This document shows, piece by piece, positions 6,837 through 14,393 of a stretch of DNA of 36,771 nt; position 1 is the stretch's first letter, and every line of letters begins with the position of its first letter. The stretch covers positions 1 to 36,771 of the forward strand of contig JBQMYS010000005.1 of the NCBI GenBank assembly GCA_052173355.1, written 5' to 3'. This stretch comes from JABZIP01 sp052173355 (GTDB lineage: Bacteria > Bacillota > Clostridia > Peptostreptococcales > Anaerovoracaceae). A program made the translations under genes and the position numbers. The notes beneath the pieces were generated by a model that worked only from the letters and a program-made list of their open reading frames with translations, made no database searches and was not told the origin of the DNA.

Positions 6837-7487
6837 ATGAAAGAAAAAACAGGTACAGTATTTTCGATAGTCGAGGATAATTTGCCGATTGCAGGATGTA
6901 CGGTATCTAAAGAAATATTCAATGCTGAAAACAGCATTACATATTTTTCAATGGCGGAAGGTACTGACATAAGTGCTGAAATTTACCCATATTACAAGCT
7001 AATATTATTGGCGGATGGGGATTTAACTGTATACGGCAGTAACGGTTTTGAGAAAAAACTTGAAAAAGGAAGCGCTATACTTGCGCAAATAGATGTTCCT
7101 GTTGGAATGAAGACGGAAAAGGGAGCAGTTTATACTGAAATAGTGATAAGGAGACAAGATATTATGAATGAGGTTATAAAAGCAGGAGAAATATTTAAAT
7201 TAGCGGATTTGTTACCGTATTCAGAGGATAAAATCGTTAATATGGATGTGGTACATAACGATAAAATGAAGTTTATGGTAATGGCTTTTGATGAGGGTAC
7301 GGGACTTTCAGAGCATTCTGCACCCGGTGAGGCGCTAATTTTTGCATTGGAAGGTGAAGGTGTAATCAGTTATGATGGTGTAGAGCATGATATAAAAGCA
7401 GGAGAAAATTTCCATTTCGCCAAGGCAGGGTTACATTCTGTAAAAGCTAAGACTAAATTTAAGATGGCGCTTTTATTGACATTGTAG
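6837..7487 (+). CDS. Double-cupin protein
   Basis: A 216-residue bicupin. The first barrel (about 15-105) has the cupin fold pattern (YKLILLADGDLTVYGSNG, LEKGSAILAQIDVPVGM) but no His-x-His metal site. The second barrel (about 140-216) retains candidate metal ligands: H160 and E165 in EHSAPGEALIF, H193, and H200 in AGLHSV, around the LEGEGVISYDG and IKAGEN turns. Such proteins bind a metal or a small ligand as enzyme or sensor; the substrate is unknown. It is the last gene of the Crp-controlled operon, 3 bases after DUF1858. A consensus-like promoter lies inside its 3' end (7476-7504). Confidence 0.85.
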   Translation: MKEKTGTVFSIVEDNLPIAGCTVSKEIFNAENSITYFSMAEGTDISAEIYPYYKLILLADGDLTVYGSNGFEKKLEKGSAILAQIDVPVGMKTEKGAVYTEIVIRRQDIMNEVIKAGEIFKLADLLPYSEDKIVNMDVVHNDKMKFMVMAFDEGTGLSEHSAPGEALIFALEGEGVISYDGVEHDIKAGENFHFAKAGLHSVKAKTKFKMALLLTL

Positions 7488-7504
7488 TAAGTAAAAAATA
7501 AAAT
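7476..7504 (+). promoter_or_regulatory. Promoter-like sequence inside the cupin gene's 3' end
   Basis: Perfect -35 TTGACA (7476-7481), 17-base spacer, -10 TAAAAT (7499-7504). It points into the gap between the cupin gene and the MinD-like gene, where it could drive a small RNA or the broken small ORF at 7514-7680. The hexamers and spacing are the same as in the promoter at 7733-7761. Confidence 0.5.
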
Positions 7505-7513
7505 GATACAAAT

Positions 7514-7680
7514 ATGTTAAAAATATTTGGAACGGTTTTAGATAAGTTTAATGTTAAACTTAGAACACTTCTTGCCATTCATCGGGATTGGTATCGAGCG
7601 AATTTGTGGTGCTATTTTATGCAGGCTCGGGTATAGCGCTGATGCTCGCTGCGGTTTGTATTTTCAGTGCAAGTTTTTAA
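7514..7680 (+). pseudogene. Possible frameshifted small membrane-protein gene
   Basis: The 294-base gap 7488-7781 holds an ATG-started frame of 40 codons (MLKIFGTVLDKFNVKLRTLL..., ending RANLWCYF then a stop). A shift of one base near 7613-7620 would continue it into a hydrophobic tail, YAGSGIALMLAAVCIFSASF, and a stop at 7678-7680. The joined product would be about 55 residues with one C-terminal membrane helix. No ribosome binding site precedes the ATG, and the upstream promoter would start transcription only a few bases before it. Decayed gene, sequencing error, programmed frameshift and chance all remain possible. Confidence 0.25.
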
Positions 7681-7732
7681 TATAGGAATTAGAAATATTT
7701 AATAGTAAAGGAAAAAAATTGAATAAAACTTA

Positions 7733-7761
7733 TTGACAAATAATGACATTTATAGTAAAAT
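7733..7761 (+). promoter_or_regulatory. Promoter of the MinD-like ATPase gene
   Basis: TTGACA (7733-7738), exact 17-base spacer, TAAAAT (7756-7761), 20 bases before the ATG at 7782, which is preceded by AGGAGAG. Confidence 0.75.
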
Positions 7762-7781
7762 AATCATAAAAGGAGAGCGTT

Positions 7782-8807
7782 ATGAAAATTGCTTATTTTA
7801 CTGTAGATCCGGATTTCGCTAAAAGATTTGCGAAATTACTCGGGAAAAAGGATAATACTATTATATTTGAAATTTTTGATTTTAAATTTAAAATTGAGAA
7901 AGATATACAGACGTGCGCGCCGGAAATTGAAAAGTTTAAAAGCAAAGTTGCAGATTTTGATTTGTGTATCGCCGATTTTTACGAAGTATGTAATGATTTA
8001 AAAATGGATTTGATACTTTCAAAAAGCGATAAGCTTTTGACACTTTCAGAGCATTATAACAAAATAGTTGCAGCATATAGACGAAAGCAAGGCATCAATA
8101 GTCCGGATGTATATAATGGAAAGGCGAAACTTTTGTATTTTTGCAGTGCCGGAGGAGGCAGCGGAAAGACTACGCTTGCTTGTGGTACTGCCGGCGATCT
8201 TTGCAGATTTTACGACAAAAGGGTGCTTTATCTTTGCATGGAGCCTTTTGACGGAAGTGAAGCTTATTGGGAGGTAGCTGAGAGGAAAAAAGACATAGAT
8301 GAATTTTTGTATGCTTTGCTCATGAAAAAGCAGGTAAATCTTTTAGATTTTTTGGTAACAAACAGATATGGAGTTTTTTCATTTTGCCCGACAGGAGGTA
8401 AAAATCCGCTGTATGAATTAACTGAAGAAGAAATGCAATTTTTTTTGCAGGAATTGAATGAACAAGGCGAATTTGATTACATAATATGTGACGGGTATTT
8501 GCCGTTCGGAAAATTGGAGATGATGCTGATGGCATCGGCATATAAAATTTGTGTAATTGATGATGGTAAAAATCGTTATAAATTTGAAAAGCAGTTTTCT
8601 TATTTGAAAAAAGGTGTTTATGTAGAAAAGGATAAAATTGTAATGATTAGGAATTTTGTACCAATCGAGGAAGAATCCGATGACGGCGCTGTTTGTATAT
8701 TAAATGATAAAAATTGCATTAGGTATTTTTCTAAAGAAAAGATTGAAATAAATACAGACGTTGATTTAGGAAGCGGAATTAAGAAATTGTGCGAAATAAT
8801 CGCTTGA
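7782..8807 (+). CDS. Orphan MinD/ParA-superfamily ATPase (TadZ/CpaE-like)
   Basis: A 341-residue protein with a divergent N-terminal domain (about 1-105, possibly receiver-like as in CpaE/TadZ) and a P-loop ATPase domain. Walker A is GGGSGKTT at 124-131 with the catalytic-type K129, but the lysine that defines the deviant Walker A of MinD/ParA (KGGxGKTT) is replaced by glycine at 124. A following strand VLYLCMEPFDGSEAYW and a later FDYIICDGYLPFG strand fit the switch I and Walker B regions. No partner gene (tad pilus, minC, parB) is adjacent. It has its own promoter and terminator and sits just upstream of mraZ. A role in positioning a surface or division structure is only a guess. Confidence 0.8.
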   Translation: MKIAYFTVDPDFAKRFAKLLGKKDNTIIFEIFDFKFKIEKDIQTCAPEIEKFKSKVADFDLCIADFYEVCNDLKMDLILSKSDKLLTLSEHYNKIVAAYRRKQGINSPDVYNGKAKLLYFCSAGGGSGKTTLACGTAGDLCRFYDKRVLYLCMEPFDGSEAYWEVAERKKDIDEFLYALLMKKQVNLLDFLVTNRYGVFSFCPTGGKNPLYELTEEEMQFFLQELNEQGEFDYIICDGYLPFGKLEMMLMASAYKICVIDDGKNRYKFEKQFSYLKKGVYVEKDKIVMIRNFVPIEEESDDGAVCILNDKNCIRYFSKEKIEINTDVDLGSGIKKLCEIIA

Positions 8808-8903
8808 TATGGGAAATATTGTGCACGAACATATATTCAATACGATATATGGGGCATTGATATAAAAACTTAAAAAACAATTAACAAAACATTAATAAAA
8901 AGT

Positions 8904-8925
8904 GGGGGCACGGCCTCCTTTTTTT
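8904..8925 (+). terminator. Terminator after the MinD-like gene
   Basis: Short stem GGGGGC-ACG-GCCTCC (one G-U pair) followed by seven T (8919-8925). It separates the ATPase gene from the mraZ promoter, which starts 12 bases later. Confidence 0.65.
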
Positions 8926-8936
8926 ATAAAAAAATA

Positions 8937-8965
8937 TTGCAAAGTGGAGTAAAGTGGAGTATAGT
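8937..8965 (+). promoter_or_regulatory. mraZ (dcw cluster) promoter
   Basis: -35 TTGCAA (8937-8942), 17-base spacer, -10 TATAGT (8960-8965), about 32 bases before the mraZ ATG. The three MraZ-type boxes lie on top of the spacer and -10. Confidence 0.65.
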
Positions 8966-8970
8966 GGAAC
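8941..8970 (+). repeat. Three tandem MraZ-type operator boxes
   Basis: Three direct repeats with an exact 10-bp period: AAAGTGGAGT, AAAGTGGAGT, ATAGTGGAAC. Each carries GTGGA (8944-8948, 8954-8958, 8964-8968). MraZ proteins bind tandem GTGG-containing boxes upstream of their own gene, so autoregulation of the whole dcw cluster is expected. One repeat per helical turn puts all boxes on one face of the DNA. Confidence 0.8.
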
Positions 8971-8997
8971 AAAGATTGAGAATGGGGTGTACTATCT

Positions 8998-9429
8998 ATG
9001 TTGATGGGGAAATATCAAAACTCAATAGATGAAAAAGGGAGAATGATAATTCCTGCAAAGTATAGAGATGAGCTGGGAGGATCTTGCGTCTTGACTTTGG
9101 GCATGGATTTTTGTTTATATATATACCCTATGGCAGAATGGAAGAAATTTATGGATAAGTTAAGTAAACTTCCGACTGCCGATCCTAATGCTCGCGCATT
9201 TGTTCGTCATTTTTATGCAAATGCTGCAGAGTGTGAGATAGACAAGCAAGGTCGAATAGGAATAAATCCGGAGTTGAGAGAATATGCGGGACTTGAAAAA
9301 GAACTAGTAACTGTCGGAATCTTGGATAAAATTGAAATCTGGAGCAAAGACAGATGGGATGAAAACAGTAAAAAAGCAGATTCCACACCGCAGGATTTTG
9401 TGAGTAAAATGGCGGAATACGGTATCTGA
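8998..9429 (+). CDS. mraZ: Transcriptional regulator MraZ
   Basis: MraZ is the DNA-binding regulator at the head of dcw clusters. The 143-residue protein has both SpoVT/AbrB-like halves: MGKYQNSIDEKGRMIIPAKYRDELG at the N-terminus (residues 3-27, interrupted here only for description) and a second copy around AECEIDKQGRIGINPELREYAGL. The DEKGR and DKQGR signatures are intact. The start MLMGKY matches the family and has GGGGTG eight bases upstream. Three GTGGA boxes overlap its promoter, supporting autoregulation. The rsmH start follows its stop by one base. Confidence 0.97.
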   Translation: MLMGKYQNSIDEKGRMIIPAKYRDELGGSCVLTLGMDFCLYIYPMAEWKKFMDKLSKLPTADPNARAFVRHFYANAAECEIDKQGRIGINPELREYAGLEKELVTVGILDKIEIWSKDRWDENSKKADSTPQDFVSKMAEYGI

Positions 9430-9430
9430 T

Positions 9431-10375
9431 ATGAGCATTGAATTTAAACATATATCGGTGCTTTATACGGAATGTATGCAAGCCCTTAATATTAAAAAAG
9501 ACGGAATATATGTAGACGGAACAATAGGTGGAGGAGGTCATTCTTTTGGAATTTGCAGTCAGCTGTCTGAAAAAGGAACGCTAATAGGGATAGACCGGGA
9601 TATGCAGGCGCTGGATGCGGCAAGAGCAAGACTTAAAGAATTCAAAAACAAAAAAGTTTTTGTAAATGATAATTATTCAAATATTAAAGAAATATCAAGG
9701 AATTTAGGATTAAGCGGTATCGACGGAGCACTACTTGATATTGGGGTATCATCTTTTCAATTAGATGAAGTTCAAAGAGGATTTTCTTATATGAACGATG
9801 CGCCTCTTGATATGAGGATGGATACCGGAAATTCATTTAGTGCATTTGATGTGGTTAATTCGTATAGCGAAAGTGAATTGGAGCGTATTATACATGAATA
9901 TGGCGAGGAGAGATGGGCAAAAAGGATAGCGAAATTTATAGTAAATGCCCGAAAAAATAGGGAAATATCAAGAACGGGAGAGTTGGTAGAAATTATTAAA
10001 GCGGCAGTTCCCAAGGGAGCGCGAAGGGAAGGTCCGCATCCTGCAAAGCGCACTTTTCAAGCTATCCGCATAGAGGTAAATGCAGAGCTTGAACATCTCA
10101 AAACGGCAGTTGAAGATTTCTGTGATTTGTTAAACCCGGGAGGCAGGCTTGCTATTATAAGCTTTCATTCTTTGGAAGATCGAATAGTTAAGGAGTATTT
10201 TCAAAAAAGGTTGAATCCCTGTACTTGCCCTAAAGAATTTCCTGTTTGTGTATGCGGTAAAGTTTCAGATATGGTAAAAGTTACAACGAAACCGATACTT
10301 CCGACAGAAGATGAAGTAGATAAAAACCCGAGGGCACGTAGTGCGAAATTGAGAATTATTGAAAAAAAGGAGTAA
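9431..10375 (+). CDS. rsmH: 16S rRNA (cytosine-1402-N4)-methyltransferase RsmH
   Basis: RsmH (MraW) uses S-adenosylmethionine to methylate N4 of C1402 in the ribosomal P site. The 314-residue protein begins HISVLYTECMQAL and has the SAM-binding loop VDGTIGGGGHS near residue 28, GALLDIGVSSFQLDE, RGFSYMNDAPLDMRMD, and the C-terminal blocks GGRLAIISFHSLEDRIVKEYF and NPRARSAKLRI. Full length for the family (about 310). It starts one base after the mraZ stop, so translation is probably coupled to mraZ. Confidence 0.97.
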   Translation: MSIEFKHISVLYTECMQALNIKKDGIYVDGTIGGGGHSFGICSQLSEKGTLIGIDRDMQALDAARARLKEFKNKKVFVNDNYSNIKEISRNLGLSGIDGALLDIGVSSFQLDEVQRGFSYMNDAPLDMRMDTGNSFSAFDVVNSYSESELERIIHEYGEERWAKRIAKFIVNARKNREISRTGELVEIIKAAVPKGARREGPHPAKRTFQAIRIEVNAELEHLKTAVEDFCDLLNPGGRLAIISFHSLEDRIVKEYFQKRLNPCTCPKEFPVCVCGKVSDMVKVTTKPILPTEDEVDKNPRARSAKLRIIEKKE

Positions 10376-10381
10376 GGATTT

Positions 10382-10819
10382 ATGTTTTCACCTGAAAAGT
10401 GGTATGAATACGAAATGCGTTACAAAGAATACGGTATTGATATGAAGCCTGTTAAACATTCCAAGGAAAAGAAGCGCAAACCGAAAAATACTGAAAGCAT
10501 AGTGTTCAGCATAAGAGATAAGATTTTTTTGATATTTCTGTTAATTGTCATAGGTGTCATTGCGGTTACAAGTATACAAGTTGCGGCATATGCGGCAGGC
10601 ATACAGTGCAAGATGAATGAGGTTATAAAAGAAAATACAGCTGTAAGCGGTGAAATTGAAAATCTTTCGGTAAAATTGAACAAGGCAAATAATATCGAAA
10701 CGATAGAGGAAAAAGCTATAGCTACTTTGGGTATGATTTATCCGAATCCTAATGATTTTGTTTATATAGAAGTTAATCAAGATATGGATGTGAACTTCGC
10801 ATTGTTGTTAAAAGAATAA
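10382..10819 (+). CDS. ftsL: Cell division protein FtsL (FtsL/DivIC-like)
   Basis: A 145-residue bitopic membrane protein: basic cytoplasmic N-terminus (about 1-42, rich in Lys/Arg), one membrane helix (about 44-70, DKIFLIFLLIVIGVIAVTSI), then an extracytoplasmic coiled coil (KMNEVIKENTAVSGEIENLSVKLNKANNIETIEE, split) and an IATLGMIYPNPNDFVYI tail typical of the FtsL/DivIC family. FtsL joins DivIB and DivIC to activate the FtsW-PBP synthase. Sequence conservation in this family is poor; assignment rests on topology and on its place between rsmH and the PBP gene. GGAG and AAGGA precede the ATG. A hairpin with a T-run follows its stop. Confidence 0.88.
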   Translation: MFSPEKWYEYEMRYKEYGIDMKPVKHSKEKKRKPKNTESIVFSIRDKIFLIFLLIVIGVIAVTSIQVAAYAAGIQCKMNEVIKENTAVSGEIENLSVKLNKANNIETIEEKAIATLGMIYPNPNDFVYIEVNQDMDVNFALLLKE

Positions 10820-10836
10820 ATATTAAGAAAGCAGTG

Positions 10837-10874
10837 AAACCGAATGATTTTTTTAAAATTTGATTCGGTTTTTT
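10837..10874 (+). terminator. Hairpin between ftsL and the PBP gene, possible attenuator
   Basis: Perfect 9-bp outer stem AAACCGAAT / ATTCGGTTT (10837-10845 and 10863-10871), an inner ATTTT/AAAAT stem within the loop, and a T-rich 3' side. It lies in the only sizeable gap of the first half of the dcw cluster (72 bases). It could end or partly attenuate mraZ-rsmH-ftsL transcripts or act as a processing site. No promoter is seen between it and the PBP gene. Confidence 0.55.
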
Positions 10875-10891
10875 AAAATATGAGGAGAATA

Positions 10892-12892
10892 ATGAAAAAG
10901 AAAATCGGTAACAAGGTAAAAAGGCGAATGGTGTTTACGTTCTTTTTTATGGTAGTCGCCTTGTTTGCGCTTACATTTAGGGTGGCTTGGATACAAGTTG
11001 TAAAGGGGGATGAGTATTCTAAGAAAGCCTTATCTTATCAGATTAGAGATGAGAGTATAGAAGCAAAGCGCGGCGAGATTTACGATAAAACGGGAAAAGA
11101 ACTTGCGATAAGTGCAGCGGCATATTCCATATGGGTAAGACCTGAAGAATTAGGGAAAAATGAAAAAAACGAATATGATCAAGAGCAAGTTGATGAAACT
11201 TTGAAGCTGATTTCTTCTATAACAGAGCAAAGCGTGGAAGAAATTGAAGAAAAAATAAAAAACGGAGGTAAATTAGTAAAAATTGCCAAATACATTGAAA
11301 AGGATAAAGCTAGGAAATTACAGCAAAAAAATAGGAGAGGAGTAGAGCTTGAAGCCGGTATAAAAAGATATTATCCTTTGGGAGAATTCGGAGCGCATGT
11401 ACTGGGCAGTGTGACGGATGATAATAAGGGAATGTCCGGCATAGAATTAAAATATGAAAGCTATTTGAAAGGAGTTCCGGGCAGATGGATTAAAGAAACG
11501 GATGCATTTGGAAAAAGCATTGCGTTTGCGAAAGAAAAATATTATGATAAAACTGACGGATTAAATCTCGTTCTTACAATAGATGAAGTTATACAGCATT
11601 ATGTAGAAAAGGAAATAAAAGCAACGCAGGAAAGAACAGGAGCCGATCAGGTAATGTGCGTGATGATGGAACCGAAAACCGGAGAAATAATGGCGATGGC
11701 AAAATATCCGGATTTTGACCCTAATAATTCAAGAGTACCGCTTGATCCTGCACAAGCTGCATTACTGGAGGCAATGAATGCAGATGAAAAAATGGCATAT
11801 TGGAACAGGATGTGGAGAAATCCGCTCGTAAATGATACTTATGAACCGGGATCGACATTCAAGCTTTTAACTACAGCAATGGCATTGGAAGAAAGGCTTA
11901 CCAATCTGAACGAAGGGTTTGTTTGTAATAGCTTTTATACAGTTGCAGGTGAAAAATTCAGATGTCCTGCTGCGCATGGCAATGAAACGCTTGTTGATGC
12001 GGTAAAAAATTCATGCAACCCTGTAATGGCAACTCTTGCGCAGAGAATCGGATTGAGTAAATTTTATGAATATCTAGAATTATTTGGAATCAGAAACAAA
12101 ACAGGTGTGGACTTTCCGGGAGAAGCAGCTCCTATAATGCAAGATAAGAAATATGCAGGGCCTGTAGGATTGGCAACAATGTCATATGGGCAAGGTATTG
12201 CGGTAACGCCGTTGCAACTTTTGACAGCCGTTTGTGCCATCGGAAATGAAGGGAAATTGATGCAACCTCATCTGGTGCATAAACTAACAGATGCCAAAGG
12301 GGAAACGATAAATGAAATTAAACCGAAGGTAGTAAGGCAGGTGATTTCGAAGCAGACTGCCAACGAAGTTTCTTTTATAATGGAAAATGCAGTTGCAAAA
12401 GGAGTAGGAACTCCTGCGGTAATACCCGGATACAGAGTTGGCGGAAAGACAGGAACGGCGCAAAAACCGAAAAACGGTAAGTATACGGATGAAACGTGGT
12501 CATCGTTTGTAGGAATGGCTCCTATGGACGATCCGAAAGTTGCGATTTTGATTATAGTTGATAATCCTAAAGGTATGACATATGGAAATGTTGTAGCGGC
12601 ACCGCCTGCTCGAACTATTTTGGAAGAAACATTACGGTATTTGCACATTCAACCTAATTATACTCAGGAAGAACAGCTTAAATTGCAAAAGGGTAAATTT
12701 AAAACTCCAAATGTTATAGGAAAGCCGTTCGGAGAAGCGATAACTCAGATAAAAGCAGCGAATTTAACATATAACATATTGCCGAACTTAAAGGAAAATG
12801 AAAGCTTGGAAGGTGCAGTTGTAACCGATCAATACCCGAAACCGGGAGATTTGATTTCACAGGGGGCGTCGGTGTCATTGTATAGAGAGTAG
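10892..12892 (+). CDS. ftsI: Class B penicillin-binding protein with PASTA domain (FtsI/SpoVD type)
   Basis: Septal transpeptidase that cross-links peptidoglycan made by FtsW. The 666-residue protein has a short cytoplasmic tail, a membrane anchor (about 14-34), the PBP dimerisation domain (RGEIYDKTGKELA onward, GAHVLGSVTDDNKG), and the penicillin-binding domain with catalytic S321 in STFK, S374-C-N376 and K519-T-G. A single C-terminal PASTA domain (about 605-666, TPNVIGKPFGEAITQIKAAN) is typical of SpoVD/PbpB-type proteins of Gram-positives. An in-frame ATG at 10880 precedes, but AGGAG four bases before ATG 10892 decides the start. No other class B PBP is in view, so it is probably the division PBP rather than a spore enzyme. 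Confidence 0.95.
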   Translation: MKKKIGNKVKRRMVFTFFFMVVALFALTFRVAWIQVVKGDEYSKKALSYQIRDESIEAKRGEIYDKTGKELAISAAAYSIWVRPEELGKNEKNEYDQEQVDETLKLISSITEQSVEEIEEKIKNGGKLVKIAKYIEKDKARKLQQKNRRGVELEAGIKRYYPLGEFGAHVLGSVTDDNKGMSGIELKYESYLKGVPGRWIKETDAFGKSIAFAKEKYYDKTDGLNLVLTIDEVIQHYVEKEIKATQERTGADQVMCVMMEPKTGEIMAMAKYPDFDPNNSRVPLDPAQAALLEAMNADEKMAYWNRMWRNPLVNDTYEPGSTFKLLTTAMALEERLTNLNEGFVCNSFYTVAGEKFRCPAAHGNETLVDAVKNSCNPVMATLAQRIGLSKFYEYLELFGIRNKTGVDFPGEAAPIMQDKKYAGPVGLATMSYGQGIAVTPLQLLTAVCAIGNEGKLMQPHLVHKLTDAKGETINEIKPKVVRQVISKQTANEVSFIMENAVAKGVGTPAVIPGYRVGGKTGTAQKPKNGKYTDETWSSFVGMAPMDDPKVAILIIVDNPKGMTYGNVVAAPPARTILEETLRYLHIQPNYTQEEQLKLQKGKFKTPNVIGKPFGEAITQIKAANLTYNILPNLKENESLEGAVVTDQYPKPGDLISQGASVSLYRE

Positions 12893-12901
12893 GAATTTGA
12901 T

Positions 12902-14380
12902 ATGAAACAAACAAGTGTGAAAAAATTTGAAGAATGGTCCGGCGGTTCGATATTTCTTGGAGATGAGGATGCTTTGATTTTAGATGTTTGCATAGACTCA
13001 CGGAATGTAACTGAAAAATCGGCATTTTTTGCAATTAAAGGAGAAAATCGAGACGGGCATAATTTTATATTTTCTGCGATTGAAGCAGGAGCAACGGCGA
13101 TAGTTGCAAGTGATGTGGATATTTTGGAGAGCGAGTTAAAAAAATATAGAAAATCACATAAAAGTCAGGCAGATATAGTGCAAAATCCGTTTATAAATGT
13201 TATACTTGTAAATGATACCGTAAGAGCGCTTCAGGATATAGCAAGCGAATATTTAAAAGAATTGGATATAAAGGTAGTTGCTGTTACGGGTAGCGTCGGC
13301 AAGACAAGTGTAAAGGATATGGTTGCCGCGGTTTGTGCCTGCAAGTATAAAACTGCGAAAACACAGGGTAATTTTAATAATGAACTGGGACTTCCGCTGA
13401 CTATATTTCAACTGGATGAGCAAATACAACTTGCAGTGCTTGAAATGGGGATGAGCCGAAGATGGGAGATTCGCAGACTTGTAGAAATAGCGAAGCCTAA
13501 AATTGGAGTTATAACGAATATAGGTGTATCGCATATAGAAAATCTTGGAAGTAGAGAAGCTATATGCGAAGAAAAGATGGATATTGCAAGCTTTTTTGAT
13601 AATGAAAGCATACTTGTATTAAACGGCGATGATGATATGCTTGCTAAATCTTCAGCCGAAGTTGCATATAAGAAAGTTTTTGTAGGAACTGATGAGGCAT
13701 TTGTGGCAGAACCGGATGTAATGATTTCGCATATCAAAACCGAAGGCGAAATCATTACTTTTGATTTGTATGAAAAGGCAGGTCAGGAAAGCGTAAATGT
13801 GCGCCTTGCGAGAGCGGGGAGGCACAATGCCGTAAATGCCGCTCTCGCGCTTGCCGTAGGCAAGCAGCTCGGTATTAGCATGGCGGATGGGGCATCGGCA
13901 CTTCAAAATGCTAAATACCAAGCAAGGCGCCTTGAATTCAGACAGGCTGCTTGCGGCTTTACAGTTATAGATGATACATATAACGCAAGCCCCGATTCTA
14001 TGCGTGCGGCACTGAAAGTTTTGCAAGAAATTGAGACTGAAGGAAACAAAATCGCGGTGCTTGCAGACATGCTGGAAATGGGCAAAGACAGTTTTGAATA
14101 TCATAAAAAAATAGGAGAATATCTGGCAAAACTTGATGTTGATGTATTGTTTACATATGGAGAAGCGGCAAGCTATATAGCAAAAGGTACATTTGAATAC
14201 AACAAGAATTATAGAGATTTTGACAAAAATGGAATTAAAATATACAGCTTTGATGATAAAGATGCCCTTGTTTCGAAGTTGAAAGAAATTGTGAAACCGA
14301 GGGATGTCATACTGGTTAAGGGCTCAAATTCAATGGGTATGAATGAAGTTGCAAATACATTATTAAAATTGATAGATTAA
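12902..14380 (+). CDS. murF: UDP-MurNAc-tripeptide-D-alanyl-D-alanine ligase MurF
   Basis: MurF adds D-Ala-D-Ala to the UDP-MurNAc-tripeptide using ATP, in the cytoplasm. The 492-residue protein has the N-terminal Mur catalytic domain (DSRNVTEKSAFFAIKGENRDGH near 32-53), the ATP loop VTGSVGKTSVKD near 128-139, TQGNFNNELGLP, the AVLEMGMSRRWEIRRL helix, the RLARAGRHNAVNAALALAVG block and DTYNASPDSMRAAL, which is diagnostic of MurF against MurE. It starts 9 bases after the PBP stop. murE, which usually precedes murF, is absent at this junction. Confidence 0.95.
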   Translation: MKQTSVKKFEEWSGGSIFLGDEDALILDVCIDSRNVTEKSAFFAIKGENRDGHNFIFSAIEAGATAIVASDVDILESELKKYRKSHKSQADIVQNPFINVILVNDTVRALQDIASEYLKELDIKVVAVTGSVGKTSVKDMVAAVCACKYKTAKTQGNFNNELGLPLTIFQLDEQIQLAVLEMGMSRRWEIRRLVEIAKPKIGVITNIGVSHIENLGSREAICEEKMDIASFFDNESILVLNGDDDMLAKSSAEVAYKKVFVGTDEAFVAEPDVMISHIKTEGEIITFDLYEKAGQESVNVRLARAGRHNAVNAALALAVGKQLGISMADGASALQNAKYQARRLEFRQAACGFTVIDDTYNASPDSMRAALKVLQEIETEGNKIAVLADMLEMGKDSFEYHKKIGEYLAKLDVDVLFTYGEAASYIAKGTFEYNKNYRDFDKNGIKIYSFDDKDALVSKLKEIVKPRDVILVKGSNSMGMNEVANTLLKLID

Positions 14381-14393
14381 AGCGAGGCAAGTG

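Noticed and set aside
7600..7625. Programmed -1 frameshift site in the small ORF
   Set aside because: No clear slippery heptamer (X XXY YYZ) or downstream stimulatory structure is visible; decay, error or chance are simpler.
8941..8970. Short tandem repeats as a CRISPR remnant
   Set aside because: Repeats of 10 bp without spacers just before mraZ fit MraZ operator boxes; no cas genes are present.
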